33,222 nt of DNA from Opitutaceae bacterium (GTDB lineage Bacteria; Verrucomicrobiota; Verrucomicrobiia; Opitutales; Opitutaceae), in assembly GCA_027482505.1 (NCBI GenBank), contig JAIXVY010000512.1, positions 1 through 33,222 on the forward strand, in the 5' to 3' direction. Position numbers and translations under genes: made by a program. Of this stretch, positions 9,823 through 20,301 are shown piece after piece. Position 1 is the first letter of the stretch. Every line of letters begins with the position of its first letter. Under the pieces are notes generated by a model that was given only the letters and a program-made list of their open reading frames with translations, had not been told where the DNA came from and did no database searches.

Positions 9823-12612
9823 TCAAGCGTCGAGGGCGTCGGCCGGCGGAGCGACGGGCAGCACCACGGTGAAAACGGATCCCTCCCCGGGCCGGCCCTC
9901 GGCGCGCACCGCGCCGTGGTGCCGCTCCACGATTCTCCGGCAAATCGCCAGCCCGACGCCCGCGCCCTCGTAGCGATCGCGCGGATGCAGCCGGTGAAAG
10001 ACGCCGAAAATCGCCTCCGCATGGCGCGGCTCGAAGCCGATGCCGTTGTCCTCCACGCGAATCTCCCAAGCGGGGCCGGACGCGCGCAGCGCCCCCGCGG
10101 GCGCCGGGGCGGCCGACACGCGCACGTGCGGCGGCGCCTCGGGCCGGTGGTATTTCAACGCGTTGCCCACCAGGTTCTGGAAGAGCTGGCGCAACTGGAC
10201 GGCGTCTCCGCTCACCTCGGGGAGCGGCCCCGCCTCGACCTTGCCGCCGGTCCGCTCGAGGCGAAACTCCAGATCCTGCAGCGCCTCGCGCAAAACCCGG
10301 TCCAGGGAAACCGGCGCGAAGGTGCGCGGCTGGCTGCCCACGCGCGAGTAGGCGAGCAGCGCGTCGATCAGCGCCGACATGCGGGCGGCCGCCGCGCGCA
10401 TCCGCGCCACATAGTCGCGCTCCTCCGGCTCCAGGCGCGGCCCGGCCCGCTGGTCCAGGCGGTCGCCGAAGGCCTGGATCTTGCGCAGGGGCTCCTGCAA
10501 GTCGTGCGAGGCGACGTGGGCGAAATCCTGCAACTCGCGGTTCTTCTCCGCGAGACGGTCGGCGTAGGCGGCGAGACGCTCGGCGGCCTGCTTGCGATCG
10601 GTGACGTCCTCGATCTGCATGACGAAGTGCACCGGAGCCCCTCCGCCGTCCCGCACGAGGGCGCCGGTGAGGCGGATCCACACCACGCGCCCCGCGCGGT
10701 GGAGATAACGCTTCTCGTGCTGATAATGCGACACGTGGCCGTCGACCAGCCGGCGCAGTTCGCGCAAGTCGTCGTCGATGTCGTCCGGATGCGCGACATC
10801 CCGGAAAGTGCGCGCGAGCAGCTCGGCCTCGCTGTAGCCCAGGATCTCGAGCAGGGCGCGGTTGACCCGCAGCCAGCGGCCTTCGAGGCCGACGATACCC
10901 ATGCCGATGCCGGCGTGGTCGAAAGTCTTGCGAAAGCGCTCCTCGCTCTCCCGCAGGGCCAGCTCGGCCGCGCGGCGGGCGGTCACGTCGAAGAAGCTGC
11001 TCACCACCGACGTGACGCGGCCCTCGGCGTCGCGGACGGGCTCGGCGTTGATCGTGATCCAGACGAGGCTGCCGTCGGCGCGCTGCACGCCCATGAGGCG
11101 GTCGCGCTGGGGCTCGCCCGAACGCAGGGCGGCCATCGCGGGGTGGGTGTCGCCGGGATAAGGAGAACCGTCCTCGTGGATGGCCCGCCAGCGGGCGTCG
11201 AGAGGATCGCGGCCGGCGAGCTGATCCGCGGTCAGGCCCAGCACCCGCTCGGCCGCGGCGTTGCACTCGAGGATGACTCCATCCCGTCCGTGCAGCACCA
11301 GACCCTCGTCCAAGGCGGACACGATGGAGGCCAGCCGCCCGCGTGAATCGCGCAGCGCCCCGAGGGTGCGGCGCAGCAGGAACACGGCGCCCAGGCCGAA
11401 GAGCAGGGCGAGGGAAAGGCCGAGGGTGACGACGCCGCGCGCCTCCGCCACCGCCCCCGCGGCGCGAGCCAGCGCGTTGTCCAGCGCCTCGCGCTCGGCC
11501 GTCTCCATGCGACGCAGCACGGCGTCCAGCTCGGCCGCCAGGGCCAGCCTCTCCTCGGGCCGCGAGGCGCCCCCGGCCGCGGCGGGAGACTCGAGCGCGC
11601 GCGTCCTCTCCCCGACCAGCTGGACGAGACGCTCCAGCCTCAGGGCCTGCGATTCGTCGGCGACGAGCGCGCGCAGCTCGTCGAGCGCCGTGCGCAGACG
11701 GACCGCCTCCCCGTTGGCGACGCGTTCATGCGCGGAATCGCGGGTCAGCGACCAGGCCAGTTGCGCGGCTTCCAGCCCGGTCAACGCCAGCCTCGCCTGG
11801 CGCAGCCGGTCCTCCGCCTGCAAGGTGCGCGCTATGCCCGCGTCCGCCCGAGCGACCTGATCCAGGCTGCGGTAGGCGATCCAGCCGACGGTGAGCAAAA
11901 GAAAACCCGCCGCGCACAAGGCGACGGCCCAGGTCGCCACCCGGCTGTCGCGCCGCAGCCCGCGTCGCGCGATCACCAGGAGAAGGGCGGCCAAAAGCAG
12001 GGAGACCGTCGCGGTGTGCGCGGCCATGCCGGTGGTCGCCTCGCCCCATTGGTAGGCCGCGGGATAACGTCCGGCGTAGCCGGCCAAAGAGGCCAGCCCC
12101 AGCCCGCCGGCGAAGACGGCGCAGGCGGAGGCGCATCGGAGGGCAGTCCGTCCACCGCGCGCGATCAACAACCCCGCGGCGGCCAGCGCCAGAAGGGCAA
12201 GGGCGGTGTTGGGCCCCATTTGGCCGGGCGAAGCCACAGGCGCGGGCATGTCGCCGGGATGAAATAAGGTGGCCACCCCCAGATCCCTGCCTGAGGTCGT
12301 CTCGGCCAGGGCGGCGACGGCCAGAACGCCGGCGAAGCTGGAGCAGGAAACCGCGGCCGGATGCCGCCCGCGGCCCAACCCGATCAGAACGGTGGCCAAT
12401 CCGAGCGCAAGCAGGCAGAGGGCGGTGTTGAAGACCATCGGAGCGAGCCCCGGCAGCGCCACGACGAAGATGTCCACCCGAAGTATCCAGCCGACCATGA
12501 CAAGCGCGGCCACCGCCATCACCGCGTAGCCGCCGGCCGCCACGCCCCAGTCCTCGGGCGGGGCGGCGCGTGGAGCGTGGGCTGGATCGGGCGCGTTCAC
12601 GCGTGACATCAT
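9823..12612 (-). CDS. Membrane sensor histidine kinase with multi-TM N-terminus, PAS/PAC domains and bacteriophytochrome-type HisKA
   Basis: 929 aa; several hydrophobic N-terminal segments, PAS motifs (EERFRKTFDHAGIGMGIVGLEGRWLRVNRALLEILGYSEAELL), HisKA FAHVASHDLQEPLRKIQAF, HATPase VEDNGIGFEPRHAEAIFGVFHRLHPRDRYEGAGVGLAICRRIVERHHG. Confidence 0.92.
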   Translation of the reverse strand: MMSRVNAPDPAHAPRAAPPEDWGVAAGGYAVMAVAALVMVGWILRVDIFVVALPGLAPMVFNTALCLLALGLATVLIGLGRGRHPAAVSCSSFAGVLAVAALAETTSGRDLGVATLFHPGDMPAPVASPGQMGPNTALALLALAAAGLLIARGGRTALRCASACAVFAGGLGLASLAGYAGRYPAAYQWGEATTGMAAHTATVSLLLAALLLVIARRGLRRDSRVATWAVALCAAGFLLLTVGWIAYRSLDQVARADAGIARTLQAEDRLRQARLALTGLEAAQLAWSLTRDSAHERVANGEAVRLRTALDELRALVADESQALRLERLVQLVGERTRALESPAAAGGASRPEERLALAAELDAVLRRMETAEREALDNALARAAGAVAEARGVVTLGLSLALLFGLGAVFLLRRTLGALRDSRGRLASIVSALDEGLVLHGRDGVILECNAAAERVLGLTADQLAGRDPLDARWRAIHEDGSPYPGDTHPAMAALRSGEPQRDRLMGVQRADGSLVWITINAEPVRDAEGRVTSVVSSFFDVTARRAAELALRESEERFRKTFDHAGIGMGIVGLEGRWLRVNRALLEILGYSEAELLARTFRDVAHPDDIDDDLRELRRLVDGHVSHYQHEKRYLHRAGRVVWIRLTGALVRDGGGAPVHFVMQIEDVTDRKQAAERLAAYADRLAEKNRELQDFAHVASHDLQEPLRKIQAFGDRLDQRAGPRLEPEERDYVARMRAAAARMSALIDALLAYSRVGSQPRTFAPVSLDRVLREALQDLEFRLERTGGKVEAGPLPEVSGDAVQLRQLFQNLVGNALKYHRPEAPPHVRVSAAPAPAGALRASGPAWEIRVEDNGIGFEPRHAEAIFGVFHRLHPRDRYEGAGVGLAICRRIVERHHGAVRAEGRPGEGSVFTVVLPVAPPADALDA

Positions 12613-12684
12613 CGCGCGTGCAACCGGGGTGCGCGAGCCGTTTTGGCTTCGGAAAACCCCTTACGCAGGGGGAGCCGTATCGGC

Positions 12685-13569
12685 CTAGCGGCGCACGCCG
12701 AGCGAACGGGTGATGCGGCGGCGCACCCACTCGCCGAGCAGGTCGAGCAGGGTGACGAGCGCGAGAATGAAGATCAGCACCGTGGCCACCTTGTCCCACG
12801 CGAAATATTCATAGTAGCTCGCGAGCTGGGCGCCCAGGCCGCCCGCGCCGACGTAGCCGATGATCGATGCGGCGCGCAGGTTGTATTCAAGCATCCACAA
12901 CACGTGGCTGGCGATGAGAGGCTTGGCGTGCGGCCAGAGCCCGTATTGGAAGGCCTGCGCGCGGTTCGCGCCGAGCGCGGAGAGACCGCGGGCCACGTCG
13001 GCGTCGACCGACTCGAAGGCGTCGCTGAAAAACTTCCCGAGGTAGCCGAGCGAGTAGAGCGTGAGAGCGACCACGCCGGCGAGCGGGTTGGCCCCGACGA
13101 TGGCCACGCCGAAGAGCGCCCAGACCAGGCTGGGCACGGTGCGGGCGGCGTTCATCAGCAGGCGGGCGGGCGCCACGAGCCAGGCGGGCGCCAGGGTGCG
13201 GGCGCCGAGCGCGGCCAGCGGCAGCGAGAGCAGCGTGGCGAAGACGGTGGCGAGGACGGCGATCTGGAAGGTCTCGCCGAGGGCGCGGAGCGTCTCGCGC
13301 CAGACCGACCAGTCGGGCGGGAAAAAGTGGCCGAGGAAGCGCGAGAGGTTGCCCCAAGTGTCGAGATCGCGGCCCGAGCCGCGCATCGCGGGCCAGGAGG
13401 CGATGACCGCGAGGGCGAAGGCCGCGAGCGTGACGGTGAAGACGTTGATCCGCGGCGGCGGAGGCGGCTCGGCGGGGTGCACGGGCTTCTGCGAGGGGTG
13501 GAGCGCGTTGTCCCCAACGCGCTTCTCGGCGGCGGGCGCGGACGCGGGCGAGGGTTTCGACGCGCTCAT
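12685..13569 (-). CDS. phnE: Phosphonate/phosphite-type ABC transporter permease
   Basis: 294 aa; RTVPSLVWALFGVAIVGANPLAGVVALTLYSLGYLGKFFSDAFE...WMLEYNLRAASIIGYVGAGGLG, characteristic of PhnE. ATGA overlap with phnC. Confidence 0.92.
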   Translation of the reverse strand: MSASKPSPASAPAAEKRVGDNALHPSQKPVHPAEPPPPPRINVFTVTLAAFALAVIASWPAMRGSGRDLDTWGNLSRFLGHFFPPDWSVWRETLRALGETFQIAVLATVFATLLSLPLAALGARTLAPAWLVAPARLLMNAARTVPSLVWALFGVAIVGANPLAGVVALTLYSLGYLGKFFSDAFESVDADVARGLSALGANRAQAFQYGLWPHAKPLIASHVLWMLEYNLRAASIIGYVGAGGLGAQLASYYEYFAWDKVATVLIFILALVTLLDLLGEWVRRRITRSLGVRR

Positions 13570-14300
13570 CGGCGCACCTCCCGGAGTTTCCAGTTGGCGG
13601 GGTCGGCGGGGTCGAAGCTGAGGGCGAGGTCGGCGAAGCGTTCGACGAGCTCGGCGTTGTGCAGCACGCAGAGCACGGTGCGGCCGTGCTCGCGCGCCTC
13701 CTGGCGCAGCAGGCCGAGCACGCGACCCGTGAGGTAGGCGTCGAGCGCGGACACGGGCTCGTCGGCGAGGTAGAGGTCGGGCTCCTGCAACAGGGCGCGG
13801 GCGATGGCGGTGCGCTGCTGCTCGCCGCCGGAGGTCTGGCAGCTCCAGCGGTGGGCCTGCGCGCCAAGGCCGAGGTCGCAGAGGATGCGGTAGGCGGCGA
13901 CGCGATCCGCGCGGGGAAAACCGAAGAGCGTGCGCCAGGCGGAGTGGCGGCCAAGGCGGCCGGCGAGGGTGTTCACCAGCACGCTGGCGTTGGGCGTGAG
14001 GAGATTGTTTTGGAAGATCACGCCGGTGCGGCGCTGGAGCGCGGGCTCGGCGGGATGATGGGCGTGGCCGCTCGCGCAGCGCAGGACGATCTCGCCCTCG
14101 GCCGGCGCGAGCAGGCCGGCGAGCGCGGAGAGAAAGGACGATTTGCCCACGCCCGAGGGTCCGACGACGGCCACGAAGGCGCCGCGCGGAATGACCGCGT
14201 CGAGGCCGCGCACGAGCCAGCGATCGCCGCGGCGAAGGCCGAGGCCGCGCAACTCGAGATGAGGCGCGGCGGAGCCGCTTGTGCCCCCGGGCCGGCTCAC
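13566..14300 (-). CDS. phnC: Phosphonate/phosphite-type ABC transporter ATP-binding protein
   Basis: Walker A GPSGVGKSS, signature TSGGEQQR, Walker B LYLADEPVSALDA. GTG start (VSRPGGTSG) in a GTGA overlap with the phnD stop (14297-14300); the longer track ORF is spurious upstream of that. Confidence 0.9.
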   Translation of the reverse strand: MSRPGGTSGSAAPHLELRGLGLRRGDRWLVRGLDAVIPRGAFVAVVGPSGVGKSSFLSALAGLLAPAEGEIVLRCASGHAHHPAEPALQRRTGVIFQNNLLTPNASVLVNTLAGRLGRHSAWRTLFGFPRADRVAAYRILCDLGLGAQAHRWSCQTSGGEQQRTAIARALLQEPDLYLADEPVSALDAYLTGRVLGLLRQEAREHGRTVLCVLHNAELVERFADLALSFDPADPANWKLREVRR

Positions 14301-15202
14301 TGTTTCAGGGCCTTTTTGGCGAGGGCCAGACCCTCGGCGAGGGAGGCGACGTGGGCGGCGCCGTCGGCGGCGACGAGCTTGGTGGTGAAAACCTTGTCGC
14401 GCAGGTCGGAGGCGGCGGGCTCGTTGAGCGCGAGAAGGGCGGCGCGCAGGGCCGCGGCGTCGGCGGCCGAGAGGCTGTTCCGCACCGCAAGCACGTGGCT
14501 GGGGACGGGCCCCTGCTTTTGCAGCATGCGGAGCTGCGCGCGCTGCCCGGGCGAGAGGTGCTTGTCCTGATCGAGCACGTAGTAGCTCACCGCCGCGGCC
14601 TCGGCCTCGCCGGCGAGGAGGCGCTCGATGGCGGAGACGTAGCCCACGCCGAAAAACACGTTGCCCGCGCCGAAGAAGCCGGCCGGATCCGCGTCGGGGC
14701 CGAGCAGGCCGCGCTTTTGCAGGTCGAAAAGCGGCACGATGAAACCGCTCGTGCTGGTGCGGCTGGCGAAGGCGACGGGCTTGCCGCGCAGGTCCTCGAT
14801 GGAGCGATAGGGAGCGTCTTTTTTGACCACCCAATAACTGTCGTAGGCGGTGCGGCCGTCGGGGAACTCGCCGGCGAGAAGCAGATCGGCGGCGCCGCGG
14901 GCGCGGGCGTTCACCAGATCGGTGGCGGAAAGATAACCGAGGTCGATCGTGCCGTTGGCAAAGCCTTCCAAAATGACGGTGGCGGAAAGAGGAATGACCA
15001 CCTCGACCGGGCGGCCGAGTTTTTCCGCGAGGAAGGAAGAGAGCTGGGATTTCTCGGCGCGAAGGACCTCGGGATTCTTGTCGGGCTTGAGCGCGACCAC
15101 GAATTTCTCGACGGGCTTGGCCTCGGAGGCGAAGGCGGCGGGCGCGATGGCGCAAAACGCGGCTGCAGCGACAAAGGCGAGAGAACGGAGGAACGTTTTC
15201 AT
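14297..15202 (-). CDS. phnD: Phosphate/phosphite/phosphonate ABC transporter substrate-binding protein
   Basis: Signal peptide MKTFLRSLAFVAAAAFCAIAPAAFA; VVIPLSATVILEGFANGTIDLGYLSATDLV, SYWVVKKDAPYRSIEDLRGKPVAFASRTSTSGFIVP, typical of PhnD. Confidence 0.92.
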   Translation of the reverse strand: MKTFLRSLAFVAAAAFCAIAPAAFASEAKPVEKFVVALKPDKNPEVLRAEKSQLSSFLAEKLGRPVEVVIPLSATVILEGFANGTIDLGYLSATDLVNARARGAADLLLAGEFPDGRTAYDSYWVVKKDAPYRSIEDLRGKPVAFASRTSTSGFIVPLFDLQKRGLLGPDADPAGFFGAGNVFFGVGYVSAIERLLAGEAEAAAVSYYVLDQDKHLSPGQRAQLRMLQKQGPVPSHVLAVRNSLSAADAAALRAALLALNEPAASDLRDKVFTTKLVAADGAAHVASLAEGLALAKKALKQ

Positions 15203-15382
15203 GGCGGCCCGGAATCGGTATTGAGACTCGGTATCAAATCAAGCCTTGGGCGCTTATAATTCGAACGCCTGTTTGATCCCTAAGTCGAAAGATCCTCATG
15301 CATAAGTTGGATAACGGCTTACAAATCCGCAGCTCTGTTAAAATATCCTTGGTGTCCTCGTCCGGCCACGGATGCCAAGTCC

Positions 15383-17671
15383 TTAGGAGGCGAAGGCGGT
15401 GCGCAGCGCGGCGGGATCCTGAAGGGGAGCTTGGCAGGCAAAATCGCGACAGAAGTAGGCGGTGGGGCGCCCGTTGATGGGATGCATTTCCTTCGCCCAA
15501 GCCGCGCAAGCGGGCGTGAGAAGGTGTATGGGCGCGCTAAAGGGCGCGGCCGAGTAAACGGCTTCCGCCAGGGCCGCGAAGGCGGGGTCTTGCCGGTCGC
15601 CGGCGAGGACCACGTGGGCGGGCTCGGAGAGCAGGTCGGCGAGACCGCAGAGCAGCACGGGCAGGGCGTGGGGAGCCCCGGCCCATTGCGAACGGAAGGC
15701 CTCGGCGAGGCGGCGGGCGCGGGCGCGGTGGCCGTCGGCGAGCGCAACGGATTCGCCGGCGAGCACGGAGAGCCGGACCAGATTGGACATCGCGACGGAC
15801 GACGCGGTGGGCTCGGCGCCATCGTAGTCGTCCTTGAGGCGGAGCACGAGCTCGGTGCCGGCGGGCGCGGCAAAGTAGCCTCCTGCCGCCTCATCCCAGA
15901 ACAGACGATCAAGAGTGGTCTGGAGTTTTTCGGCCAGCCGCAGCCAGTGCGGGTCGAGGGTCGCCTGGTGCAGATCGAGCAGGCCCGCAATCACGCACGC
16001 ATAGTCCTCGGCGAAGCCGTCGATCGTGGCGCGCCCCTCGCGCCAGGATCGGCGCAGCACGCCGCGGGCGGCGTCGAAGAGCTCGAACTCGATGAAACGC
16101 GCGCAGCGCACCGCGGCCTCGAGGTAGAAGGGGCGCTTGTCGGCGAGGCAGGCGGCGGGGTGCACGGCGGCGCGGGCGAGGGCGGAGAGCGTCATGCCGT
16201 TCCAGGCCGCGATGATCTTGTCGTCGAGATGGGGACGCGGGCGCGCGGCGCGGACGGCGCGAAGCCGGTCGAGGGCGCCGGCAAGCCGGTCGGCGGCCGC
16301 GGCGACGTCGTCGAGACCCAGCGCGGCGGCCGTCTCGGCGAAGGGGCGGCGCTGCTTCAGGATATTCCGGCCCTTGAAGTCGCCGTGCGGATCGAGCCCG
16401 GCGGGCACGTTGCCCTCGTCCTCGATTCCAAAATGGGCGCGGACGAGCGCGGCCTCCAGCGGCGGCAGGGCGCGCCCGATCTCCTCGTGCGTCCAGACGT
16501 AGAAGGCGCCTTCGGCGTGGAGCAAGGAGCCGGGAGCATGGGGCGAGGAGCCAAGCCCGGGCTGCGAATCTGAATCGGATATACGGCTCCCGGCCCCCCG
16601 CTCCTCGCTCCCCGCTATTTCGCTATCCGCGTCCTCGGCGGAGAAGAAGCCGCCGGCGGGATGCGCGAGGTCGCGTAGCAGATAATCGAATACACCGCGG
16701 GCGGCCCAGGCGAGGCGCTCGTCGCCGGTGGCGCGGGCGCAGTCGAGCAGATTGCGGGCGATCTGCGCCTGATCGTAGAGCATTTTCTCGAAGTGCGGCA
16801 CGAACCAGGAGTCGTCGACCGAGTAGCGGTGGAAGCCGCCCCCGAGGTGGTCGTGGATGCCGCCCTCGCACATGCGGCGCAGGGTGTGCGCGGCCAGCTT
16901 CAGCGCCTCGCGGCCGGTCTCAGTGGCGCCCCCGCCCTGGAGGGCGGCGACGCGGAGGAGAAAGTCGATGTTGCCGGCGCGGGGGAACTTGGGGGCGCCG
17001 CCGAAGCCGCCCTTGTCGGCGTCGAAACTCTCGTAGAGATGCATGAAGCCGCGCTCGTAGGCGTCGCCCGCGGCGTCGTGGAGCGGAACCTCCCCCGGGG
17101 GCGCATCGGCGGCGTCCGCCGGGCGAGAACCGGGTCCGCCCGAGTCGGCGACGGCGACGGCGCGATTCTTGTAGTGGCTTTCCAACGACTCCAGGGCGCG
17201 GTCGGCCTCGGCGTCGAGCTCGGGGCGCTTTGTTTTCCAGGCCTCGGCGATGGCGCCGAGCAGGGAGGGGAAGCCGCGGCGCCCCTCGCGGTCCTCGGGC
17301 GCGAAGTAGGTGCCGCCGAAAAAGGGCTTGAGATCAGGGGTGAGCCACACGTTGAGCGGCCAGCCGCCGTGGCCGGTGCGGGCCTGGACGTAGGTCATGT
17401 AGACGCGGTCGACATCGGGCCGCTCCTCGCGATCGAGCTTCACCGGGATGAAGTCGCGGTTGAGCTGGGCGGCGACGGCCTCGTTCTCGAACGACTCGCG
17501 CGCCATGACGTGGCACCAGTGGCAGGTGGAGTAGCCGATGGAGAGGAGGATGGGTTTGTCCTCGGCGCGGGCGCGGGCGAAGGCGGCCTCGCCCCACTCC
17601 AGCCATTGCACGGGATTGTCCGCGTGCTGGCGGAGATAGGGCGACGTGGCGTGGGCGAGGGCGTTGGGCAT
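15383..17671 (-). CDS. Thioredoxin domain-containing protein, YyaL/DUF255 (spermatogenesis-associated protein 20 family)
   Basis: [60 protein letters not shown], hallmark of the family; start MPNALAH. Confidence 0.95.
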   Translation of the reverse strand: MPNALAHATSPYLRQHADNPVQWLEWGEAAFARARAEDKPILLSIGYSTCHWCHVMARESFENEAVAAQLNRDFIPVKLDREERPDVDRVYMTYVQARTGHGGWPLNVWLTPDLKPFFGGTYFAPEDREGRRGFPSLLGAIAEAWKTKRPELDAEADRALESLESHYKNRAVAVADSGGPGSRPADAADAPPGEVPLHDAAGDAYERGFMHLYESFDADKGGFGGAPKFPRAGNIDFLLRVAALQGGGATETGREALKLAAHTLRRMCEGGIHDHLGGGFHRYSVDDSWFVPHFEKMLYDQAQIARNLLDCARATGDERLAWAARGVFDYLLRDLAHPAGGFFSAEDADSEIAGSEERGAGSRISDSDSQPGLGSSPHAPGSLLHAEGAFYVWTHEEIGRALPPLEAALVRAHFGIEDEGNVPAGLDPHGDFKGRNILKQRRPFAETAAALGLDDVAAAADRLAGALDRLRAVRAARPRPHLDDKIIAAWNGMTLSALARAAVHPAACLADKRPFYLEAAVRCARFIEFELFDAARGVLRRSWREGRATIDGFAEDYACVIAGLLDLHQATLDPHWLRLAEKLQTTLDRLFWDEAAGGYFAAPAGTELVLRLKDDYDGAEPTASSVAMSNLVRLSVLAGESVALADGHRARARRLAEAFRSQWAGAPHALPVLLCGLADLLSEPAHVVLAGDRQDPAFAALAEAVYSAAPFSAPIHLLTPACAAWAKEMHPINGRPTAYFCRDFACQAPLQDPAALRTAFAS
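16519..16615. repeat. Imperfect inverted repeat of purine-rich (GGAGC)-type arms inside the YyaL CDS
   Basis: GCCGGGAGCATGGGGCGAGGAGC (16529-16551) versus the reverse complement of 16586-16608 (GCGAGGAGCGGGGGGCCGGGAGC), 17/23 matches; also exact 9-mers GCCGGGAGC/GCTCCCGGC and GCGAGGAGC/GCTCCTCGC. Confidence 0.7.
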
Positions 17672-17730
17672 CGGCGAAAAAAAGGGGGATGGAGCCTCGA
17701 TGCAAAGGCGGCGAGGCGCAACGAGCGCAA

Positions 17731-17765
17731 AGAAAAAGCCCGGCACGCGGGCGAGGCGGCCGGGC
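17731..17765 (-). terminator. Candidate rho-independent terminator downstream of mscS
   Basis: GCCCGGC (17738-17744) / GCCGGGC (17759-17765), followed on the minus strand by a TTTTT-C-T tract. Confidence 0.5.
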
Positions 17766-17798
17766 CGAGGGCTGGCGGGCGAGGAAACGCGCGCGATC

Positions 17799-19061
17799 TC
17801 AGGCTCCGCGCGCGGCCAGTTTCTCCGCGACGGGGCCGGCCAGCTCGACGGTCTGGGTGGGGAAGGCGAAGCCGAGGCCGCGAGCGGCGACGAGGCGCAT
17901 GATGGCGAAGTTGATGCGCTCGCGGGTGTCGAAGCTCTTGCGCGCGTCGGGATCGGACACGAAGTAGATGATCTGAACGTCCAGCGAGCTGGCGCCGAAG
18001 TTGAGGAAGTTGACGGTGATGAACTCCTGATGAACCGCGGGATCGTTCTTCAGCAAGGCGCGGATGTCCTCGAGCAAGCCCTGGAGCTGCTCGGGCCTGG
18101 ACGAGTAGGTTAGCCCGATGGTCTGGTCGACGCGGCGCTGCGGCATGCGGCCGAAGTTGTTGATGGTCTCCGCGGCGACGGTCTTGTTGGGAATAGCGAT
18201 CAGCGTGCGGGCGGGCGTGCGGAGCTTGGTGGAGCGCAGGCCGATGTCCTCGACCGTGCCCTGGTGGGCGCCGATCTGCACGAACTCGCCGACGCGGAAG
18301 GGCTGGTCGACCGCGACGACGACGGAGCCGAAGACGTTCGCGATGGTGTCCTGGGCGGCCAGGGCGAAGGCCAGGCCGCCGATGCCTAGACCGGTGAGAA
18401 AAGCCTTCACGTCGGCGCCAAGCGACTGGGCGGCGATGAGCACGCCGAAGATCAGGAAGACGGTGATCAGGGTCTTCTTGATCCAGGGCATGAAGGCCGC
18501 CACCGCCGAGCCCTTGGCCCTGGCCGCGGACTGAAGGTGATCGAGGATGCAGGAGATCGTGCTGATGAAGAACCAGAGCGCCACGACGGCGAAGGCGATG
18601 GTGCGCAGGTAGCGGAACGCGTTGTCCGCCTCGGGGGTGAGTTTAAGAACCTTGATGGCGATGACCGCGCCGAGGACGGCGATGAAAGCCGACACGGGCC
18701 TTTGCCACGCCCCGATCAGCTCGTCGTCGAGCGTCGTCTCGGTGCGCGCGGTGAGGCGCTTGATAAAGCCGAACACGATCTTGGCGACGACCTTGCGCAG
18801 CACATAGAAGAGCACGGTGATCAGCGCCGCGATCGCCCAGTGCTGCCAGGTGTTGCCGGCGGTCTTCACCCCGAAAAGACCGAGGGTGAGATCGACGAGA
18901 TGCTCGACGAAATCGGGGGCGTTCGTCTTGACCGCACCGCTGCCCAAGGCCGCGGCGGCCTGGGTGGAAACATCAGGCGCGGCCGCGGTGGCGGCGTCCT
19001 GGGCGAAAAGGCCGCCCGCCCAGAGGAGCAGCGGCAGAAAAAGGAAACGAAGGTGGCGCAT
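17799..19061 (-). CDS. Mechanosensitive ion channel, MscS family
   Basis: [70 protein letters not shown], typical MscS core. Start [21 protein letters not shown]. Confidence 0.95.
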   Translation of the reverse strand: MRHLRFLFLPLLLWAGGLFAQDAATAAAPDVSTQAAAALGSGAVKTNAPDFVEHLVDLTLGLFGVKTAGNTWQHWAIAALITVLFYVLRKVVAKIVFGFIKRLTARTETTLDDELIGAWQRPVSAFIAVLGAVIAIKVLKLTPEADNAFRYLRTIAFAVVALWFFISTISCILDHLQSAARAKGSAVAAFMPWIKKTLITVFLIFGVLIAAQSLGADVKAFLTGLGIGGLAFALAAQDTIANVFGSVVVAVDQPFRVGEFVQIGAHQGTVEDIGLRSTKLRTPARTLIAIPNKTVAAETINNFGRMPQRRVDQTIGLTYSSRPEQLQGLLEDIRALLKNDPAVHQEFITVNFLNFGASSLDVQIIYFVSDPDARKSFDTRERINFAIMRLVAARGLGFAFPTQTVELAGPVAEKLAARGA

Positions 19062-19135
19062 GGCTAAAAAAGAGGGGGCAGAGCTAGCGGCGCGGGTCGG
19101 CAAGTCAATCGGCGGGCGGAGCACCGGGCCGCGCC

Positions 19136-19168
19136 AAAAAAACGCGCGTCCCGGAAGCGGGACGCGCG
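19136..19168 (-). terminator. Rho-independent terminator of the hsp20 pair
   Basis: Perfect 11-bp stem CGCGCGTCCCG (19143-19153) / CGGGACGCGCG (19158-19168), 4-nt loop, minus-strand T7 tract. Confidence 0.88.
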
Positions 19169-19191
19169 GCATGAGCATATTCCACGCGGCC

Positions 19192-19599
19192 TCAGGCCAC
19201 GGCGATCTTGCGGGGCTTGAGCGCCTCGGCCTTGGGCAGCGCGACGCGCAGCACGCCGTCGCGCAGCTCGGCGCGGATCTTGTCCGCGTCGACCGCGCGA
19301 CCATGGTCGAGCGCGAGCTCGAACCCGGCCTCGCGCGATTCGCGGTGCAGGGCTTTCCAGGCTTCGGGCTTGCGCCAGGCGCGTCGGCCGACGACGCGGA
19401 TCCGCTCGTGGTCGACGGTCAGCTCGAGGCCGTCCCGGGCCACGCCGGGCAGCTCGACGAGCAGGGCGTAGGCGTCGGGGGTTTCGGTGATCTCGTGGCG
19501 CGGGGCGACGGCGGGCTCCGCCGGGCGGGCCGTTGGGGTGGATTCGCTCCGGGCGGTCGCGGAGGCGAAGGCGGGGATGAGGGAAGAGACGAGGGACAT
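19192..19599 (-). CDS. Hsp20/alpha-crystallin family protein
   Basis: HEITETPDAYALLVELPGVARDGLELTVDHERIRVVGRR ... ELRDGVLRVALPKAEALKPRKIAV (A-x-x-x-x-G-V-L-x-V-x-x-P motif). Confidence 0.9.
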   Translation of the reverse strand: MSLVSSLIPAFASATARSESTPTARPAEPAVAPRHEITETPDAYALLVELPGVARDGLELTVDHERIRVVGRRAWRKPEAWKALHRESREAGFELALDHGRAVDADKIRAELRDGVLRVALPKAEALKPRKIAVA

Positions 19600-19631
19600 G
19601 GCGGGATTCTCCTTTTGTATTCGTTTTATGG

Positions 19632-20075
19632 TTACGCAACGGTCACGCTGATCTTGCGGGGCCTGGCCTCCTCGCGCTTGGGCAGGGTGACGGTGAGCAC
19701 GCCGTTTTCGTAGGCGGCGCTGATCTTGTCGGACTGGACGGCGCCCTCGGGCACGGTGAGCGCGCGGCTGAGCGCGGCGGTTTCCTCGATATCGCCGACC
19801 TTGCGGACGCGCTTGGCGGAGATCTGCAAGGTGCCGTCGGCCAGCTCGACGCCGATGTCGGCACGGTTAACCCCGGGCAGTTCGGCGCGCACATAGGTGG
19901 CGGCGGCGTCTTCATACAGATCGACCGGAAACCCGGCGACAGGCGCCGCGACCGATTCGCCGAGTGCGGCGCCGAAGAGGCGGTCCATCTGCTGTTCCAG
20001 CCCGGCCCACGGACTGCGGGCAAAAACAGGCGAGTAGGTTCGACCGTGGGGAGTGGTGTAGTGGATGAGTCTCAT
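19632..20075 (-). CDS. Hsp20/alpha-crystallin family protein
   Basis: Start MRLIHYTTPHGRTY; ATYVRAELPGVNRADIGVELADGTLQISAKR ... AAYENGVLTVTLPKREEARPRKISV. AGGAAA SD-like sequence upstream. Confidence 0.92.
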   Translation of the reverse strand: MRLIHYTTPHGRTYSPVFARSPWAGLEQQMDRLFGAALGESVAAPVAGFPVDLYEDAAATYVRAELPGVNRADIGVELADGTLQISAKRVRKVGDIEETAALSRALTVPEGAVQSDKISAAYENGVLTVTLPKREEARPRKISVTVA

Positions 20076-20301
20076 GGTGATGTTTCCTGGGTTGGGTTTG
20101 GAATTTGTTTTACGCCGACTGACTTTGCACACGGAATGCCGCGCCCATTCGGATCGTTTAGTCCTTTAAGCCAGGCACTTATGCCGCAAGGGCCCCGCGC
20201 CCCTGGGTAATATTGTCCGCCTGCGTGTCGCGCTTCCGCGCAAAGCCGTCTCAAAAAACACGTGCCGAGCCCGGCCTGCTTCCCCACCGTGCCGACCCGC
20301 C

